A program made the position numbers and the translations under genes. This document shows positions 1 through 9,135 of a stretch of 64,000 nt of DNA, piece after piece. This stretch comes from Acidocella sp. GTDB taxonomy: Bacteria > Pseudomonadota > Alphaproteobacteria > Acetobacterales > Acetobacteraceae. Under the pieces are notes generated by a model that had not been told where the DNA came from, searched no databases, and saw only the letters and a list, made by a program, of their open reading frames with translations. The stretch covers positions 62,001-126,000 of the forward strand of contig DAIDEE010000016.1 of the NCBI GenBank assembly GCA_027308685.1. The letters are read 5' to 3'. Every line of letters begins with the position of its first letter. Positions within the stretch are counted from its first letter, which is position 1.

Positions 1-1343
1 AATGTCACCAGCCAGGTAGCACTCACGATCCCAACTGCCCAACCAACCAGCAAGGCCCAACCATTGAAGAAACGGGTGAACAACGAAAAAACGATGGCGG
101 GAAAGGTTTGGATAATCCACATACCACCCAGCAATTGCAGTTGTACCGCGTAGGTGCTGGGGATTACCATAATAAACACCAGCGCCCCGACCACCATAAA
201 AATCGAAAATAATTTCGCCACCCGCGTGTCGGTCTGCGAACGGCTGGATGTTCCGAATTGCGAATAAATATCCCGGGTAAAAATATTCGCTGATGCAATC
301 GCCATAATGGCGGCCGGTACCAAGGCGCCGATCGCTATCGCCGCAAACGCCACGCCGGCAAACCAGGCGGGGAATGAATTCAACACCAGGGCTGGAACCG
401 CAAAGCTCGGGCCATATTGCTTAAACCCGGCGGCAAACTGCGGCATACTGCTTACCCCCGAGGCTACCGCCATAAAACCCATCAGCGCCAACAGTCCGAG
501 CAGGAAAGAGTAGGCCGGCAGGAACACCGCGTTACGGCGGATCACCCGCGGGCCTGAGGCACTTAGAATGGCCGTTGTGCTGTGCGGATATAAAAACAAT
601 GCCATGGCAGACCCCAACGCCAGGGTTGCATAGCCAGTATAAGCCCCCGTGCTGCCCGCTGGCGGCGCTGCCAACAGCAATTTGGCTGGCGAAATTTTGG
701 CAAATATGGCGCTAAAGCCGCCAAGTTCCGAGGGTATGACGATAACGGCTGCGATCACGGTTATATAAATCAATAAGTCTTTCACAATCGCGATCATCGC
801 CGGGGCGCGCAGGCCAGAGGTGTAGGTGAATGCTGCCAAAACACCGAAAGCGATAATCAGGGGCAAATGACCAGGAATACCCAAGGCCCCAATCACGGTC
901 TGCATACCGATGAGCTGCAATGCAATATATGGCATGGTGGCGAAAATACCGGTTACACCGATGGCAAGGCCCAGGTACTTGTTGCCATAGCGCCCACGCA
1001 CAAACTCCGGCCCGGTGATGTAGCCGTGTTTATGCGCCACTTTCCATAGTTTAGGAAACACGATGTAGAGGATAGGATAGCAAACGACCGTGTATGGTAC
1101 TGCAAAAAAACCAATGGCGCCAGCGCCGAACATCAAAGCCGGGATGGCGATGAACGTGTATGCCGTATAGATATCGCCCCCGATCAGGAACCAGGAGATC
1201 AGTGTCCCGAAGCGGCGGCCTCCCAGACCCCACTCCTCGATGTGGCTCATATCACCGGCTTTCCAGCGCGCGGCGCTAAAGCCGAGTAAAATAACAAACG
1301 CGATGAGCGCCAGAAAAATAACTGTTGCGGTCGGATAAGTCAT
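1..1343 (-). CDS. MctP-type sodium:solute (monocarboxylate) symporter, C-terminus cut off by window edge
   Basis: Inner-membrane SSS-family carrier that would import small monocarboxylates such as lactate, pyruvate or alanine. Translation from ATG 1341-1343 on the minus strand gives about 447 codons with no stop before base 1. The N-terminus has a hydrophobic helix, then GLGGRRFGTLISWFLIGGD and YTAYTFIAIPALMFGAG, which are typical of the SSS fold and the MctP subgroup. Its start overlaps the end of the upstream DUF3311 gene by 4 bp, so the two are translationally coupled. DUF3311 plus MctP is a known gene pair, which supports the subgroup call. Substrate is inferred from the family. Confidence 0.85.
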   Translation of the reverse strand, partial: MTYPTATVIFLALIAFVILLGFSAARWKAGDMSHIEEWGLGGRRFGTLISWFLIGGDIYTAYTFIAIPALMFGAGAIGFFAVPYTVVCYPILYIVFPKLWKVAHKHGYITGPEFVRGRYGNKYLGLAIGVTGIFATMPYIALQLIGMQTVIGALGIPGHLPLIIAFGVLAAFTYTSGLRAPAMIAIVKDLLIYITVIAAVIVIPSELGGFSAIFAKISPAKLLLAAPPAGSTGAYTGYATLALGSAMALFLYPHSTTAILSASGPRVIRRNAVFLPAYSFLLGLLALMGFMAVASGVSSMPQFAAGFKQYGPSFAVPALVLNSFPAWFAGVAFAAIAIGALVPAAIMAIASANIFTRDIYSQFGTSSRSQTDTRVAKLFSIFMVVGALVFIMVIPSTYAVQLQLLGGMWIIQTFPAIVFSLFTRFFNGWALLVGWAVGIVSATWLVT

Positions 1344-1525
1344 TTTGCGCCTGCCTTTTTATCTTCGACGAGAAACACGATAGAAGTCAGGACAGCCGAA
1401 ACCAGGATGACCGCCATCTGGTACCAGTAAAAAAATGGAAAACCGAACAAGGTCGGGCTTGCCTGATTAAAAAACGGCACCGGCAACGCCAGCAAAAAAA
1501 TGACGACTAACAGCCATCTGATCAT
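1340..1525 (-). CDS. DUF3311 small membrane protein, symporter partner
   Basis: A 61-residue protein with two hydrophobic segments (about residues 1-18 and 33-53) separated by the DUF3311 hallmark PFFNQASPTLFGFPFFYWYQ. It has no known biochemical activity and is almost always encoded directly before an SSS symporter, as here, where the genes overlap by 4 bp. The ATG at 1523-1525 is chosen over one five codons upstream because a GGGGGG ribosome-binding sequence sits about 7 nt before it. It is likely an accessory or assembly subunit of the transporter (inference). Confidence 0.8.
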   Translation of the reverse strand: MIRWLLVVIFLLALPVPFFNQASPTLFGFPFFYWYQMAVILVSAVLTSIVFLVEDKKAGAK

Positions 1526-1622
1526 GTTTTTTCCCCCCAAGGTTCGTTTTATGGCTTTATGTTACCATTAAAATCGAAAAACTTAAATTTTTAAAACGTT
1601 GCAATCCACAGCGGATAAATGA

Positions 1623-2465
1623 TCAAGCCACCAACTGCAAGCGCGGAACCGGCTTTTTAATCGCCGCCAACAAGGCCCGCACTTCGGTTCGCGCTGCCAC
1701 ATGCGAGAGCCCCATGGCGATCCCGATATTGGCTTCACGAACATCCATCAGGGTCAGCCCTTGCAGATAAAGCTCGCGAAAAATCACCCGCTCGCCAAAA
1801 CCTTTTAGCGTGCGAAACCCAATCCGCTTGGCCAGCGCATCAAGGGTTTCACCCACATCGCGCTTGTTGCGGGCCTCGGAGCCAGCGAGCCGGTTACGCA
1901 TGACAATCCAGTCGATTTTACCGCGGTCGATGCCGAAGCGGCTCTTGCGAGCTTCCCACACCATCTCGGAATAAATGCTGGGCTTTACGATGTCATGGTT
2001 GTCGGGATCGACTTTTGCCAACATCGAGAAATCGACGAAGCTGTCATTGATCGGCGTGATCAAGGTGTCGGCATGCGCGTGTCCGTAGCGCGAGAGGTAT
2101 GTATCAGCTCCCGGACAATCGACCACGATGATCTCGCAATCAACGGCCAATTCGTCAAACGCAGCATTAAACAGGCTACGTTCCTCGGCCTCGGCCTCCA
2201 GCCGGTTATCAAGTGTGCTGCGATGCACTGAGCGGAATGGCGGGAGCGGGAGCGGGATATTTTTCGTCTCAACAAAATGCTTACGGCCTGCCAGCGTGCC
2301 GGCTAGCGTACCCTGCCTGGCGTCCAGATCCATCGCGCCAACGCGGTAACCCTCACGCAGCAATCCAACAATAATATGGATAGCAGTGGTGGACTTACCC
2401 GACCCTCCCTTCTCATTGCCTAGCACAATGACGGTCGGCTTGGTTTCAGCGGTGATGGTCGCCAT
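1623..2465 (-). CDS. mipZ: MipZ, ParA-like ATPase positioning the division plane
   Basis: A 280-residue cytoplasmic P-loop ATPase. In Caulobacter, MipZ binds ParB near the origin and forms a polar gradient that inhibits FtsZ, restricting the Z-ring to midcell. Visible motifs are the deviant Walker A GNEKGGSGKST (residues 16-26), the switch I-like DLDARQGT (46-53) and Walker B IIVVDCPG (112-119). A longer frame runs upstream into the flavoenzyme gene, but ATG 2463-2465 has GGAG about 8 nt before it and yields the usual family length. The gene lies 64 bp downstream of the nitronate-monooxygenase-like gene on the same strand. A GANTC site sits just upstream of the start. Confidence 0.9.
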   Translation of the reverse strand: MATITAETKPTVIVLGNEKGGSGKSTTAIHIIVGLLREGYRVGAMDLDARQGTLAGTLAGRKHFVETKNIPLPLPPFRSVHRSTLDNRLEAEAEERSLFNAAFDELAVDCEIIVVDCPGADTYLSRYGHAHADTLITPINDSFVDFSMLAKVDPDNHDIVKPSIYSEMVWEARKSRFGIDRGKIDWIVMRNRLAGSEARNKRDVGETLDALAKRIGFRTLKGFGERVIFRELYLQGLTLMDVREANIGIAMGLSHVAARTEVRALLAAIKKPVPRLQLVA

Positions 2466-2477
2466 AGACAGAACTCC

Positions 2478-2482
2478 GACTC
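2478..2482. promoter_or_regulatory. GANTC (CcrM methylation) site just upstream of mipZ
   Basis: GACTC lies 13 bp upstream of the mipZ start codon. In Caulobacter, mipZ expression depends on GcrA and CcrM methylation at GANTC. A single GANTC is expected about every 256 bp, so it is suggestive only. A gcrA homologue is encoded in this window. Confidence 0.35.
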
Positions 2483-2529
2483 GGGTTTTGCCTGACTTTA
2501 GCTGATGCAGCGTAACCCCGGGAGGATAA

Positions 2530-3945
2530 TTATTTACCTGTGAGGATGCGGTCCACCAGTTCCCGTACCGTTGGAATGAACCCATTTGAGTAATACGGAT
2601 CTGAGCCAAACCGATAGGCGTTATGCCCGGCAAACATCAGATTATTCTCCAGTGCCATTTCATCATGGGGGTCCGCGTGGGCGATATCCTGCAAGGTTTT
2701 CTGGATGCAAAAGCTGCGCGGGTCAGCTTTTTTACCATTATCGAAATCAGGGCCTTCCTGCGACCAGTTCGAGAACCGGCATTGGCTCAAGCAACCCATG
2801 CAGTTCACCTGATCACGGTGAATTTCCTCAGCCTTCGCGGACTCCACAAAAATCAGAGTGGAATCGGGCGTGCGCAGAGCTTCAACAAACCCAGCATCCT
2901 CCCAATCCTTCACCCGGGCGTAATCCGGCGCGGTGAGGTACACCGCCCGCTTGCGTGCCCCTACACCGTATTCAACCAGATGCTCTCCCACCGGTTCAGT
3001 GGTGAAGGCCACCTGACGCTCGGAACGGCCGCGTAGTTCCTGGATGAAGTTATTATTCACGGCTGACGAGTAAAAACCCGTTGGCGAAAATTTATTCAGA
3101 AACACATCCCCAGGCTTGAGCTTCAGCAAACGCTGCTTCCAGCCATCACTAATGGGGCTTTCCTTGGTCAGGAGCGGGCGTGTGCCAAACTGAAAAGCAA
3201 TCGGCCCAAGTTCGGGGTTGTCGATCCAGTTTTCCCATTCTTCCAGCGCCCAGACACCGCCGGCCATGATAATCGGGGTCTCGCCCAGGCCAAACTCACG
3301 CATGATTTTGCGCAGAGCCAGCACACGGGGGTACGGGTCCTCGGGTTTTTGCGGGTTCTCGCTATTGGAGAGGCCATTGTGGCCGCCGGCCAGCCAAGGG
3401 TCTTCATAAACGACGCCACCCATTAAATCGGCGACTTTGGAGTAAGCGCGCTTCCATAAAGCCGAAAAAGCCCGGCCTGAGGAGACGATGGGATAATAAT
3501 GCACGTTGAACTTGGCGGCGATCTCGGAGAGGCGGTACGGCATACCGGCACCACAGGTGATGCCATTCACAATGCCCTTGGTGCGCTCCAGAATGCCGGT
3601 GATCACCCGCTCTGCCCCACCCATCTCCCATAGGATGTTAGCGTGAATGCGACCCCTGCCACCTGAAATATCATACGAACGGCGCGCTTGAGTAACGCCA
3701 CCCTCAATGGCGTAAGCCACCAGTTCCTCATGGCGCAACCGGCGGGTTGTGCCATGATATTCCTGCGGAATGGCAACACCATGCACATCGTAACTGTCTG
3801 CGTTGACCGCGCTGAACGTGCCTACGCCACCACCGGCGGCCCAATGGCCGGACGTGATACCGTTCGACACAGCGACCCCTTTGCCGCCCTCAACCAATGG
3901 CAGAACCTCTGTGCCGCCCATCCGGATGGCATTTATCAGTTTCAT
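2530..3945 (-). CDS. Nitronate monooxygenase-like flavoprotein with C-terminal Cys cluster
   Basis: A 471-residue TIM-barrel FMN oxidoreductase of the nitronate monooxygenase / 2-nitropropane dioxygenase superfamily. The N-terminal half has SNGITSGHWAAGGGVGT, a glycine-rich region typical of FMN-binding NMO-like proteins, and IIMAGGVW near residue 225 matches the phosphate-binding strand of the barrel. It is longer than classic NMOs (about 320-380 residues). The extra C-terminal segment carries C382-x2-C385-x3-C389 followed by C413, a plausible Fe-S or zinc site. Substrate is unknown. It could equally be an enoyl-reductase-like or dehydrogenase member of the family. It is divergent from the marC-family gene and upstream of mipZ. 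Confidence 0.7.
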   Translation of the reverse strand: MKLINAIRMGGTEVLPLVEGGKGVAVSNGITSGHWAAGGGVGTFSAVNADSYDVHGVAIPQEYHGTTRRLRHEELVAYAIEGGVTQARRSYDISGGRGRIHANILWEMGGAERVITGILERTKGIVNGITCGAGMPYRLSEIAAKFNVHYYPIVSSGRAFSALWKRAYSKVADLMGGVVYEDPWLAGGHNGLSNSENPQKPEDPYPRVLALRKIMREFGLGETPIIMAGGVWALEEWENWIDNPELGPIAFQFGTRPLLTKESPISDGWKQRLLKLKPGDVFLNKFSPTGFYSSAVNNNFIQELRGRSERQVAFTTEPVGEHLVEYGVGARKRAVYLTAPDYARVKDWEDAGFVEALRTPDSTLIFVESAKAEEIHRDQVNCMGCLSQCRFSNWSQEGPDFDNGKKADPRSFCIQKTLQDIAHADPHDEMALENNLMFAGHNAYRFGSDPYYSNGFIPTVRELVDRILTGK

Positions 3946-4118
3946 AACGTGTTAACCCTAATGCGCGCGCCAGAAAATTATCCCCGGCAGGCTGTAATTC
4001 CCCAAACTTCAAAGACTATTACCAGATTGACACACGGCGTGAAGTGGCCGGAGCATCAATTCTCCGTTCAGCCAACCCTAAAGACCGGTGACTTACCCAC
4101 ACCAGGCCGTACTGATAT

Positions 4119-4802
4119 ATGGGTCTCATGATACTAAGCGCCGGTTTACAAGCCTTGTTGCTTGCCTTCCCAGCCCTGTTTTCCATCGTTAACCCGCTGG
4201 CAGGCGCCATTATTTTTAATGAAGTAACGCTTGCACAGACCCACCAGGACCGCACCGCCCTCGCCCGCAAAGTGGCGCTGTACTCAACGATGACCATGCT
4301 GGTGGCACTGTGGGCCGGGAGCTATATTCTCAGTTTTTTTGGTATCTCCCTCAATGCGTTGCGCATAGCGGGCGGCATTGTTGTCTCAGTGCGTGCTTAT
4401 GAGATGCTCTCAGCTCCCGAGGCCCCCGTACAACGAAAAGAGGAACAAGCCGCCACAGTTGAACGCTCAGGTGGCAATCTGTCCGGCTACGCGTTTTTCC
4501 CGCTGACTATGCCGTTCACCACCGGCCCCGGCACGATTGCAGTCGCCGTTTCTCTTGGCACCGAACGCCCCGATGGATGGCTGAACGCCCTCATCTTTTT
4601 CGCCGGGGCATCATTGGCCGTGTTAGCAATGGCGGTTATTATATGGATTTTATATAGTACATCAGACCGAATGGCGGGCGTACTAGGACGCTCAGGCCGT
4701 CAGGTCGTCTCACGCATCGCGGCGTTTTTATTGCTTGGGATCGGCGTTCAGATTGTGCTCTCGGGAGCAATCCCGGTTCTGCATGGTGCACTTAGCCCTT
4801 GA
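4119..4802 (+). CDS. MarC family integral membrane protein (UPF0056)
   Basis: A 227-residue inner-membrane protein with six predicted hydrophobic helices in two triplets. The segment FPALFSIVNPLAGAIIF near the N-terminus and FPLTMPFTTGPGTIAV around residue 127 are the two MarC signature loops (NP and GPG). The family was once linked to multiple antibiotic resistance and NAAT-type amino acid transport, but the function is not settled. A second ATG lies three codons downstream (4128). Neither start has a strong ribosome-binding site. The 3' end overlaps the convergent glycosyltransferase gene by 11 bp. Confidence 0.8.
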   Translation: MGLMILSAGLQALLLAFPALFSIVNPLAGAIIFNEVTLAQTHQDRTALARKVALYSTMTMLVALWAGSYILSFFGISLNALRIAGGIVVSVRAYEMLSAPEAPVQRKEEQAATVERSGGNLSGYAFFPLTMPFTTGPGTIAVAVSLGTERPDGWLNALIFFAGASLAVLAMAVIIWILYSTSDRMAGVLGRSGRQVVSRIAAFLLLGIGVQIVLSGAIPVLHGALSP

Positions 4803-5703
4803 TAAACCAATAGCTGAAAAGAATATTCTCAAGCCAAGACACCCGCCTGAAGCGAGAACAGCTTAGCGCCTGCATGCGGCTTGAGAAATTTCCAGATAAT
4901 GCTGCCTGTACTTTTGTTAAATCTGCGACCACCTCGGGTGGTAAGGATAATTTTATCCCCTCCAGTGCTCCGGCGTGCCGGCGCATCATAGTCATAAATA
5001 TAAAAGGTCCGCGCCGTAGGGCATTCATCGCACGCTTCAGAAAAGGCTGCTCGCGGCCGATCATATTATTTCCATGCAACCGGTATAATACCTGTGGCTC
5101 GGGATCGAAAATTACGCGGCCACCACAAGCTGAAACAACGATGTAACTCCACCAATCATGCAATGAAACCTCCGGCGCTACAGCCATCGTGACCAGCGCA
5201 GCAGCACGGCGATTCATCACCAAGGTATTTCCATTTGCGATATTTTGCGTCAAGCATGCGGGAAACCCCTTGTCGGAATGTAGTGCCGATAGCCGGTGGC
5301 CACGTAAATGCTTATCGACCAGGAACTGCCTTGCACAATAAAGCACTGGCATATTTTCCAACGCCTGAATTTGCTTGACGGCGTTTAATAGTTTGTCAGG
5401 CAACCAAACGTCATCCTGATCGGCAAACGCCACCATCGCCGCCTCTGAACTGGCTCCCAGCAGGCGTAAAAAACTTCTCGCGGCACCGTAATGAATACCA
5501 GAATCCGACAATTCGGAGCAACGTTCAGGACCAATGGAAGCAGAAAATTTGCGCATTAAAGCAACACTACCATCTGAGGAGCCGTCGTCACGCCATAACA
5601 AACGCCAATTTACAAAACTCTGCGCCACAAAACTCCCAAGTTGCTCAGGAAGATACGCTTCGCCATTGAAAGTCGAGAGCAGAATTGTGAGTGCCTCACT
5701 CAT
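4792..5703 (-). CDS. GT2 family glycosyltransferase, probable rhamnosyltransferase
   Basis: A 303-residue GT-A fold glycosyltransferase. It starts with TILLSTFNGEAYLPEQL, has the nucleotide-binding DDGSSDGS at about residues 39-46 and ADQDDVWLPDKL near residue 92, which holds the metal-binding aspartates. The ADQDDxWLPxKL form is common in rhamnosyltransferases. The start overlaps the rfbD stop by ATGA, making it the last gene of the dTDP-rhamnose operon, so dTDP-L-rhamnose is the likely donor and an envelope polysaccharide or lipid the acceptor (inference). An in-frame extension upstream into rfbD is rejected because of the coupled ATG. Confidence 0.8.
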   Translation of the reverse strand: MSEALTILLSTFNGEAYLPEQLGSFVAQSFVNWRLLWRDDGSSDGSVALMRKFSASIGPERCSELSDSGIHYGAARSFLRLLGASSEAAMVAFADQDDVWLPDKLLNAVKQIQALENMPVLYCARQFLVDKHLRGHRLSALHSDKGFPACLTQNIANGNTLVMNRRAAALVTMAVAPEVSLHDWWSYIVVSACGGRVIFDPEPQVLYRLHGNNMIGREQPFLKRAMNALRRGPFIFMTMMRRHAGALEGIKLSLPPEVVADLTKVQAALSGNFSSRMQALSCSRFRRVSWLENILFSYWFIKG

Positions 5704-6602
5704 GGAACCAACGCATCCTGCGCGATGAGGGAAGCGACGATTGGTGGCAATGAGGCCTGCCAAGGAGGGAATGTCACACCAAACGTTTTTTCAATCTTGC
5801 CACAATTTAGACGCGAATCTGCCGGCCGTTTGGCTGGCGTTGGCCAGTCGGCTGTCACGATCGGCGATAGCGAAGGACGCGGAAACGCCGCCGGTGTCGC
5901 TGCAAATATAGCCCCGGCAAAATCAAACCAGGTTGTCTCGCCCTGGCCAGTCGCATGATAAATGCCCCGGTAGGCTGGGTCCCACCCGCCAGATTGAAGA
6001 GCGCTCACAATATCTAGAATCGCGGCTGCCAAATCGGGGGCGGCGGTGGGCGTACCACGTTGATCCGCTACCACGCGCAACGCGTTGGTTTTGTGCGCGG
6101 CATTCAGCATGGTGCGCACAAAATTTTTCCCGTGTGCGGCGTAAACCCAAGATGTACGAAGAATAATTGCTTTTGCCGTCGTCGCTAGAATCGCCACTTC
6201 GCCATCGCGCTTTGTCAACCCGTAAACACCCGTTGGGGCGGTTATATCGTTCTCGAAATAAGGACTGCCTTTATAACCGTCAAACACATAATCCGTTGAA
6301 ACATGTATGAACGGAATATCTGTGGCTGCACACAAGTTTGCCAGCTTTAATGGGCCAATATGATTACCAGCTTTCGCAGCCTCATAATGACTCTCAGCGG
6401 CATCAACCGCCGTGTAGGCAGCCGCGTTAATTACCAGCGAGGGTTGGGCCGCTGCAAAGCAGGTTTCCACTGTTGGCAAATCATTGAAGTCAAATTCCGG
6501 CCGGCTGACAGTGACAATCTTCAAGCCACTCTGACGGCTAAGCGCTTGCAAGGCGTTGCCAAGCTGGCCTGTTCCACCGGTAATCAGGATCGTACCGCTC
6601 AC
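5700..6602 (-). CDS. rfbD: dTDP-4-dehydrorhamnose reductase
   Basis: Last step of dTDP-L-rhamnose synthesis: NAD(P)H-dependent reduction of dTDP-6-deoxy-L-lyxo-4-hexulose. The extended-SDR fold shows GGTGQLG at residues 9-15, STDYVFDG at 102-109 and the catalytic Tyr127-x3-Lys131. The proposed start is GTG 6600-6602, which overlaps the rfbC stop as GTGA and has GAGGAG about 11 nt upstream. An earlier in-frame GTG at 6614 has the purine-rich site touching it and is less likely. Length (300 residues) is normal for RfbD. Confidence 0.93.
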   Translation of the reverse strand: MSGTILITGGTGQLGNALQALSRQSGLKIVTVSRPEFDFNDLPTVETCFAAAQPSLVINAAAYTAVDAAESHYEAAKAGNHIGPLKLANLCAATDIPFIHVSTDYVFDGYKGSPYFENDITAPTGVYGLTKRDGEVAILATTAKAIILRTSWVYAAHGKNFVRTMLNAAHKTNALRVVADQRGTPTAAPDLAAAILDIVSALQSGGWDPAYRGIYHATGQGETTWFDFAGAIFAATPAAFPRPSLSPIVTADWPTPAKRPADSRLNCGKIEKTFGVTFPPWQASLPPIVASLIAQDALVP

Positions 6603-7156
6603 TTGAGGAACCACTCCTCACAATCAGCAAGGCGCGGCAGCATTTTATCTTTATCCGATAATATTGCCAAAGCCGGCGCCACTGGCCAGGGTAAGGCCAG
6701 ATCCGGGTCGTTCCAAATAACGGCTCGTTCAGCCTCGCGGTTATATCCGGCGGTGACTTTGTAAATCACCTCGGTGTCCGGTTCGATGGTACAAAACCCG
6801 TGTAAAAACCCCCCTGGGATCCACAGCTGCTGCCAATTTTCAGCGCTCAAAATAGCTGCCGCAAATTTTCCAAATGTCGGCGAGCCACGCCGCACATCAA
6901 CAGCAACATCCCAAATCGCACCGCGGATCACCCGCACGAGCTTACCCTGAACGGCGGGGGCAACTTGGCAGTGCAAACCGCGCACTGTACCCACCTCGCG
7001 CGACAGGCTTTGGTTATCCTGCACAAAACATTCATCAAAGCCTAAGGCAGCCAACTTTGCTGCATTCCATGTCTCGGAAAAGAACCCGCGGCTGTCTTCA
7101 AACTTTGGCGGCGTAATCAATAAAACATCTGGAATATTGAGGGGCTCAATTTTCAT
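6599..7156 (-). CDS. rfbC: dTDP-4-dehydrorhamnose 3,5-epimerase
   Basis: A 185-residue cupin-fold epimerase converting dTDP-4-keto-6-deoxy-D-glucose to the L-lyxo form, third step of the rhamnose pathway. Family motifs seen are SRGFFSETW (22-30), the active-site VRGLHCQ with His62, IRGAIWDVAVDVRRGSPTFG (77-96) and PGGFLHGF (114-121). The start overlaps the rfbA stop by one base (TAATG), and the stop overlaps the rfbD start. Length and motif order are canonical. Confidence 0.95.
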   Translation of the reverse strand: MKIEPLNIPDVLLITPPKFEDSRGFFSETWNAAKLAALGFDECFVQDNQSLSREVGTVRGLHCQVAPAVQGKLVRVIRGAIWDVAVDVRRGSPTFGKFAAAILSAENWQQLWIPGGFLHGFCTIEPDTEVIYKVTAGYNREAERAVIWNDPDLALPWPVAPALAILSDKDKMLPRLADCEEWFLK

Positions 7157-8037
7157 TATAAATGAGTCCCATCAGCAATATCGTTGAGAATTCGGCCAAG
7201 CTCGGTTTTGCCGATCAACTTCGCGCAAGAGCGCAAAGCATCGGCATCGATGTATTTCATCCTGAACGCAATTTCTTCCGGGCTGCCAACAAGGTTTCCT
7301 TGTCTCAATTGAATCGTCTGCACAAACGTTGCCGCCTGTAATAATGAATCAGGTGTGCCAGCATCAAGCCAAGCGGTACCACGGCCTAAACGCTCGACAT
7401 GCAATGAGCCTTCATTGAGATACCAATGATTGATATCAGTAATTTCGAGCTCACCGCGGGCGGATGGTGTAATTTTTTTAGCAATTTCAGTGATACGTTT
7501 ATCATAGAAATATAGACCCGTGACAGCCCAGTTGGACTCTGGCTTCACCGGCTTCTCGACAATATCAATTGCCTTTCCATCAGCACCAAACGAAACAACA
7601 CCATAGCGTTCTGGGTCACGTACTTGGTAGGCGAATACGGTAGCACCTTCCGGCCGTGCGCTTGCCGCCCGCAACAAAGTTGAGAGATGATCACCATGAA
7701 TCAAATTATCGCCGAGCGCCAGAGCACAGGCTTCGCCCGCAATCCACGCCTCGCCGATTAAAAATGCCTGTGCTATGCCCTCGGGCTTAGCCTGTTCAGC
7801 GTATGAAATACGGATACCAAGGTGCGAACCGTCATGGAACAACCTTTGAAATTGCGGCAGATCCGCTGGCGTTGAAATCACCAGCACCTCCCGAATACCC
7901 GCAAGCAGTAAAGTGGACAACGGATAATATACCATCGGCTTATCATAGACCGGCAGTAATTGCTTGGATGTCGCCTGTGTGGTGGGGTGCAACCTGGTGC
8001 CGGAGCCGCCAGCCAGCAATATACCTTTACGAATCAT
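7156..8037 (-). CDS. rfbA: Glucose-1-phosphate thymidylyltransferase
   Basis: First step of the dTDP-rhamnose pathway: glucose-1-phosphate plus dTTP to dTDP-glucose and pyrophosphate. The N-terminal nucleotide-binding loop [12 protein letters not shown] (7-18), [19 protein letters not shown] (25-43) and [19 protein letters not shown] (161-179) are diagnostic of RfbA/RmlA. It is 293 residues, the normal length. The start overlaps the rfbB stop by 4 bp, and the gene order is rfbB-rfbA-rfbC-rfbD. Confidence 0.95.
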   Translation of the reverse strand: MIRKGILLAGGSGTRLHPTTQATSKQLLPVYDKPMVYYPLSTLLLAGIREVLVISTPADLPQFQRLFHDGSHLGIRISYAEQAKPEGIAQAFLIGEAWIAGEACALALGDNLIHGDHLSTLLRAASARPEGATVFAYQVRDPERYGVVSFGADGKAIDIVEKPVKPESNWAVTGLYFYDKRITEIAKKITPSARGELEITDINHWYLNEGSLHVERLGRGTAWLDAGTPDSLLQAATFVQTIQLRQGNLVGSPEEIAFRMKYIDADALRSCAKLIGKTELGRILNDIADGTHL

Positions 8038-9089
8038 GCTGCGGTTCCCAGTCTTTCGCCGTGATATTTTTTAGCGCGGATCGCCTGCCACCAGTCCTGA
8101 TGAGCCAGGTACCAATCAATCGTCGCTTCAAGACCAGCCTCAAAATCATGCTCCGCTGTCCAGTTCAAGTAAGACTCGGCGTTGGAGGGGTCAATTTCGT
8201 AACGGAAATCATGGCCTGGACGGTCGCGAACGAAAACGATCAATCGTTCACGCGCGCCATCGGGGCTGGGCAATTTGCGATCGAGTATTCTGCAAATGGC
8301 CTTAACAACATCCAGGTTGTTGCGGGGTTGGCGCGCACCGATGCAATAGGTCTTGCCAGGTTGAGCGGTTTCCACAAGTTTCACCAAAGCCTTTGCATGA
8401 TCCTCGACAAACAGCCAATCGCGTATGTTCGTCCCATCACCATAAACCGGTAATGGCTTTTCTTCGATGGCACTAATAATCATGAGTGGAATTAATTTTT
8501 CAGGAAACTGCCACGGACCGTAATTATTAGTGGTATTCGAGACAATCACCGGCAAGCCATAGGTATGATACCATGCCCGCACCAAATGGTCGGAAGCTGC
8601 TTTGGTCGCCGAATAGGGGCTGCGAGGGTCATAGGCTGTTGCCTCGTGAAAAGCTGGTTCACCAGTTTCAAGCGCACCAAAAACCTCATCGGTGGAGATA
8701 TGATGAAACCTGAACTTCGCGCGTCCTTCTGCCGACAAGCCCGCAACATAATTGCGCGCCGCCGCCAGCAAGGTGAAGGTGCCGACAACATTGGTTGAGA
8801 CAAAATCTGCGGGACCATCAATTGAACGGTCAACATGGCTCTCGGCAGCTAAATGCATTACTGCTTCAGGTTGAAACTCATCAAATGCTTGTCGCACTGC
8901 GGCGGCATCAGTGATATCTGCAACCACCAGTTTATGTCTTGGGTGATGGCCGCCTGTCTCTAGTGCTAATTCGGAGGCCGCATACGTCATTTTGTCATAA
9001 TTAAGAACCTGATGTTGCGTGGACTTCAACACATGGCGAACGACTGCCGAGCCAATAAATCCACAACCTCCTGTTATAAGTAGTCTCAT
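8034..9089 (-). CDS. rfbB: dTDP-glucose 4,6-dehydratase
   Basis: Second step of the rhamnose pathway, an NAD+-dependent extended SDR enzyme of 351 residues. Seen are GGCGFIGS (7-14), [15 protein letters not shown] (80-94), STDEVFG with the catalytic Asp-Glu (about 132-138), and [11 protein letters not shown] with the Tyr-x3-Lys pair (about 159-169). It is first of the four rfb genes and lies 46 bp downstream of the large glycosyltransferase gene, so it may be part of the same transcript. Confidence 0.95.
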   Translation of the reverse strand: MRLLITGGCGFIGSAVVRHVLKSTQHQVLNYDKMTYAASELALETGGHHPRHKLVVADITDAAAVRQAFDEFQPEAVMHLAAESHVDRSIDGPADFVSTNVVGTFTLLAAARNYVAGLSAEGRAKFRFHHISTDEVFGALETGEPAFHEATAYDPRSPYSATKAASDHLVRAWYHTYGLPVIVSNTTNNYGPWQFPEKLIPLMIISAIEEKPLPVYGDGTNIRDWLFVEDHAKALVKLVETAQPGKTYCIGARQPRNNLDVVKAICRILDRKLPSPDGARERLIVFVRDRPGHDFRYEIDPSNAESYLNWTAEHDFEAGLEATIDWYLAHQDWWQAIRAKKYHGERLGTAA

Positions 9090-9135
9090 CCAAGGTCCGC
9101 CATGTCCTAATCGTTCAAGTAATGAATTGGTTTAA

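Noticed and set aside
2466-2633. N-terminal extension of the mipZ frame by 56 codons
   Set aside because: It lies inside the end of the flavoenzyme gene and lacks MipZ similarity; ATG 2463-2465 has a proper ribosome-binding site.
4025-4060. TTGACA at 4025-4033 region as a -35 box for the marC-family gene
   Set aside because: No credible -10 hexamer is found 16-18 bp downstream.
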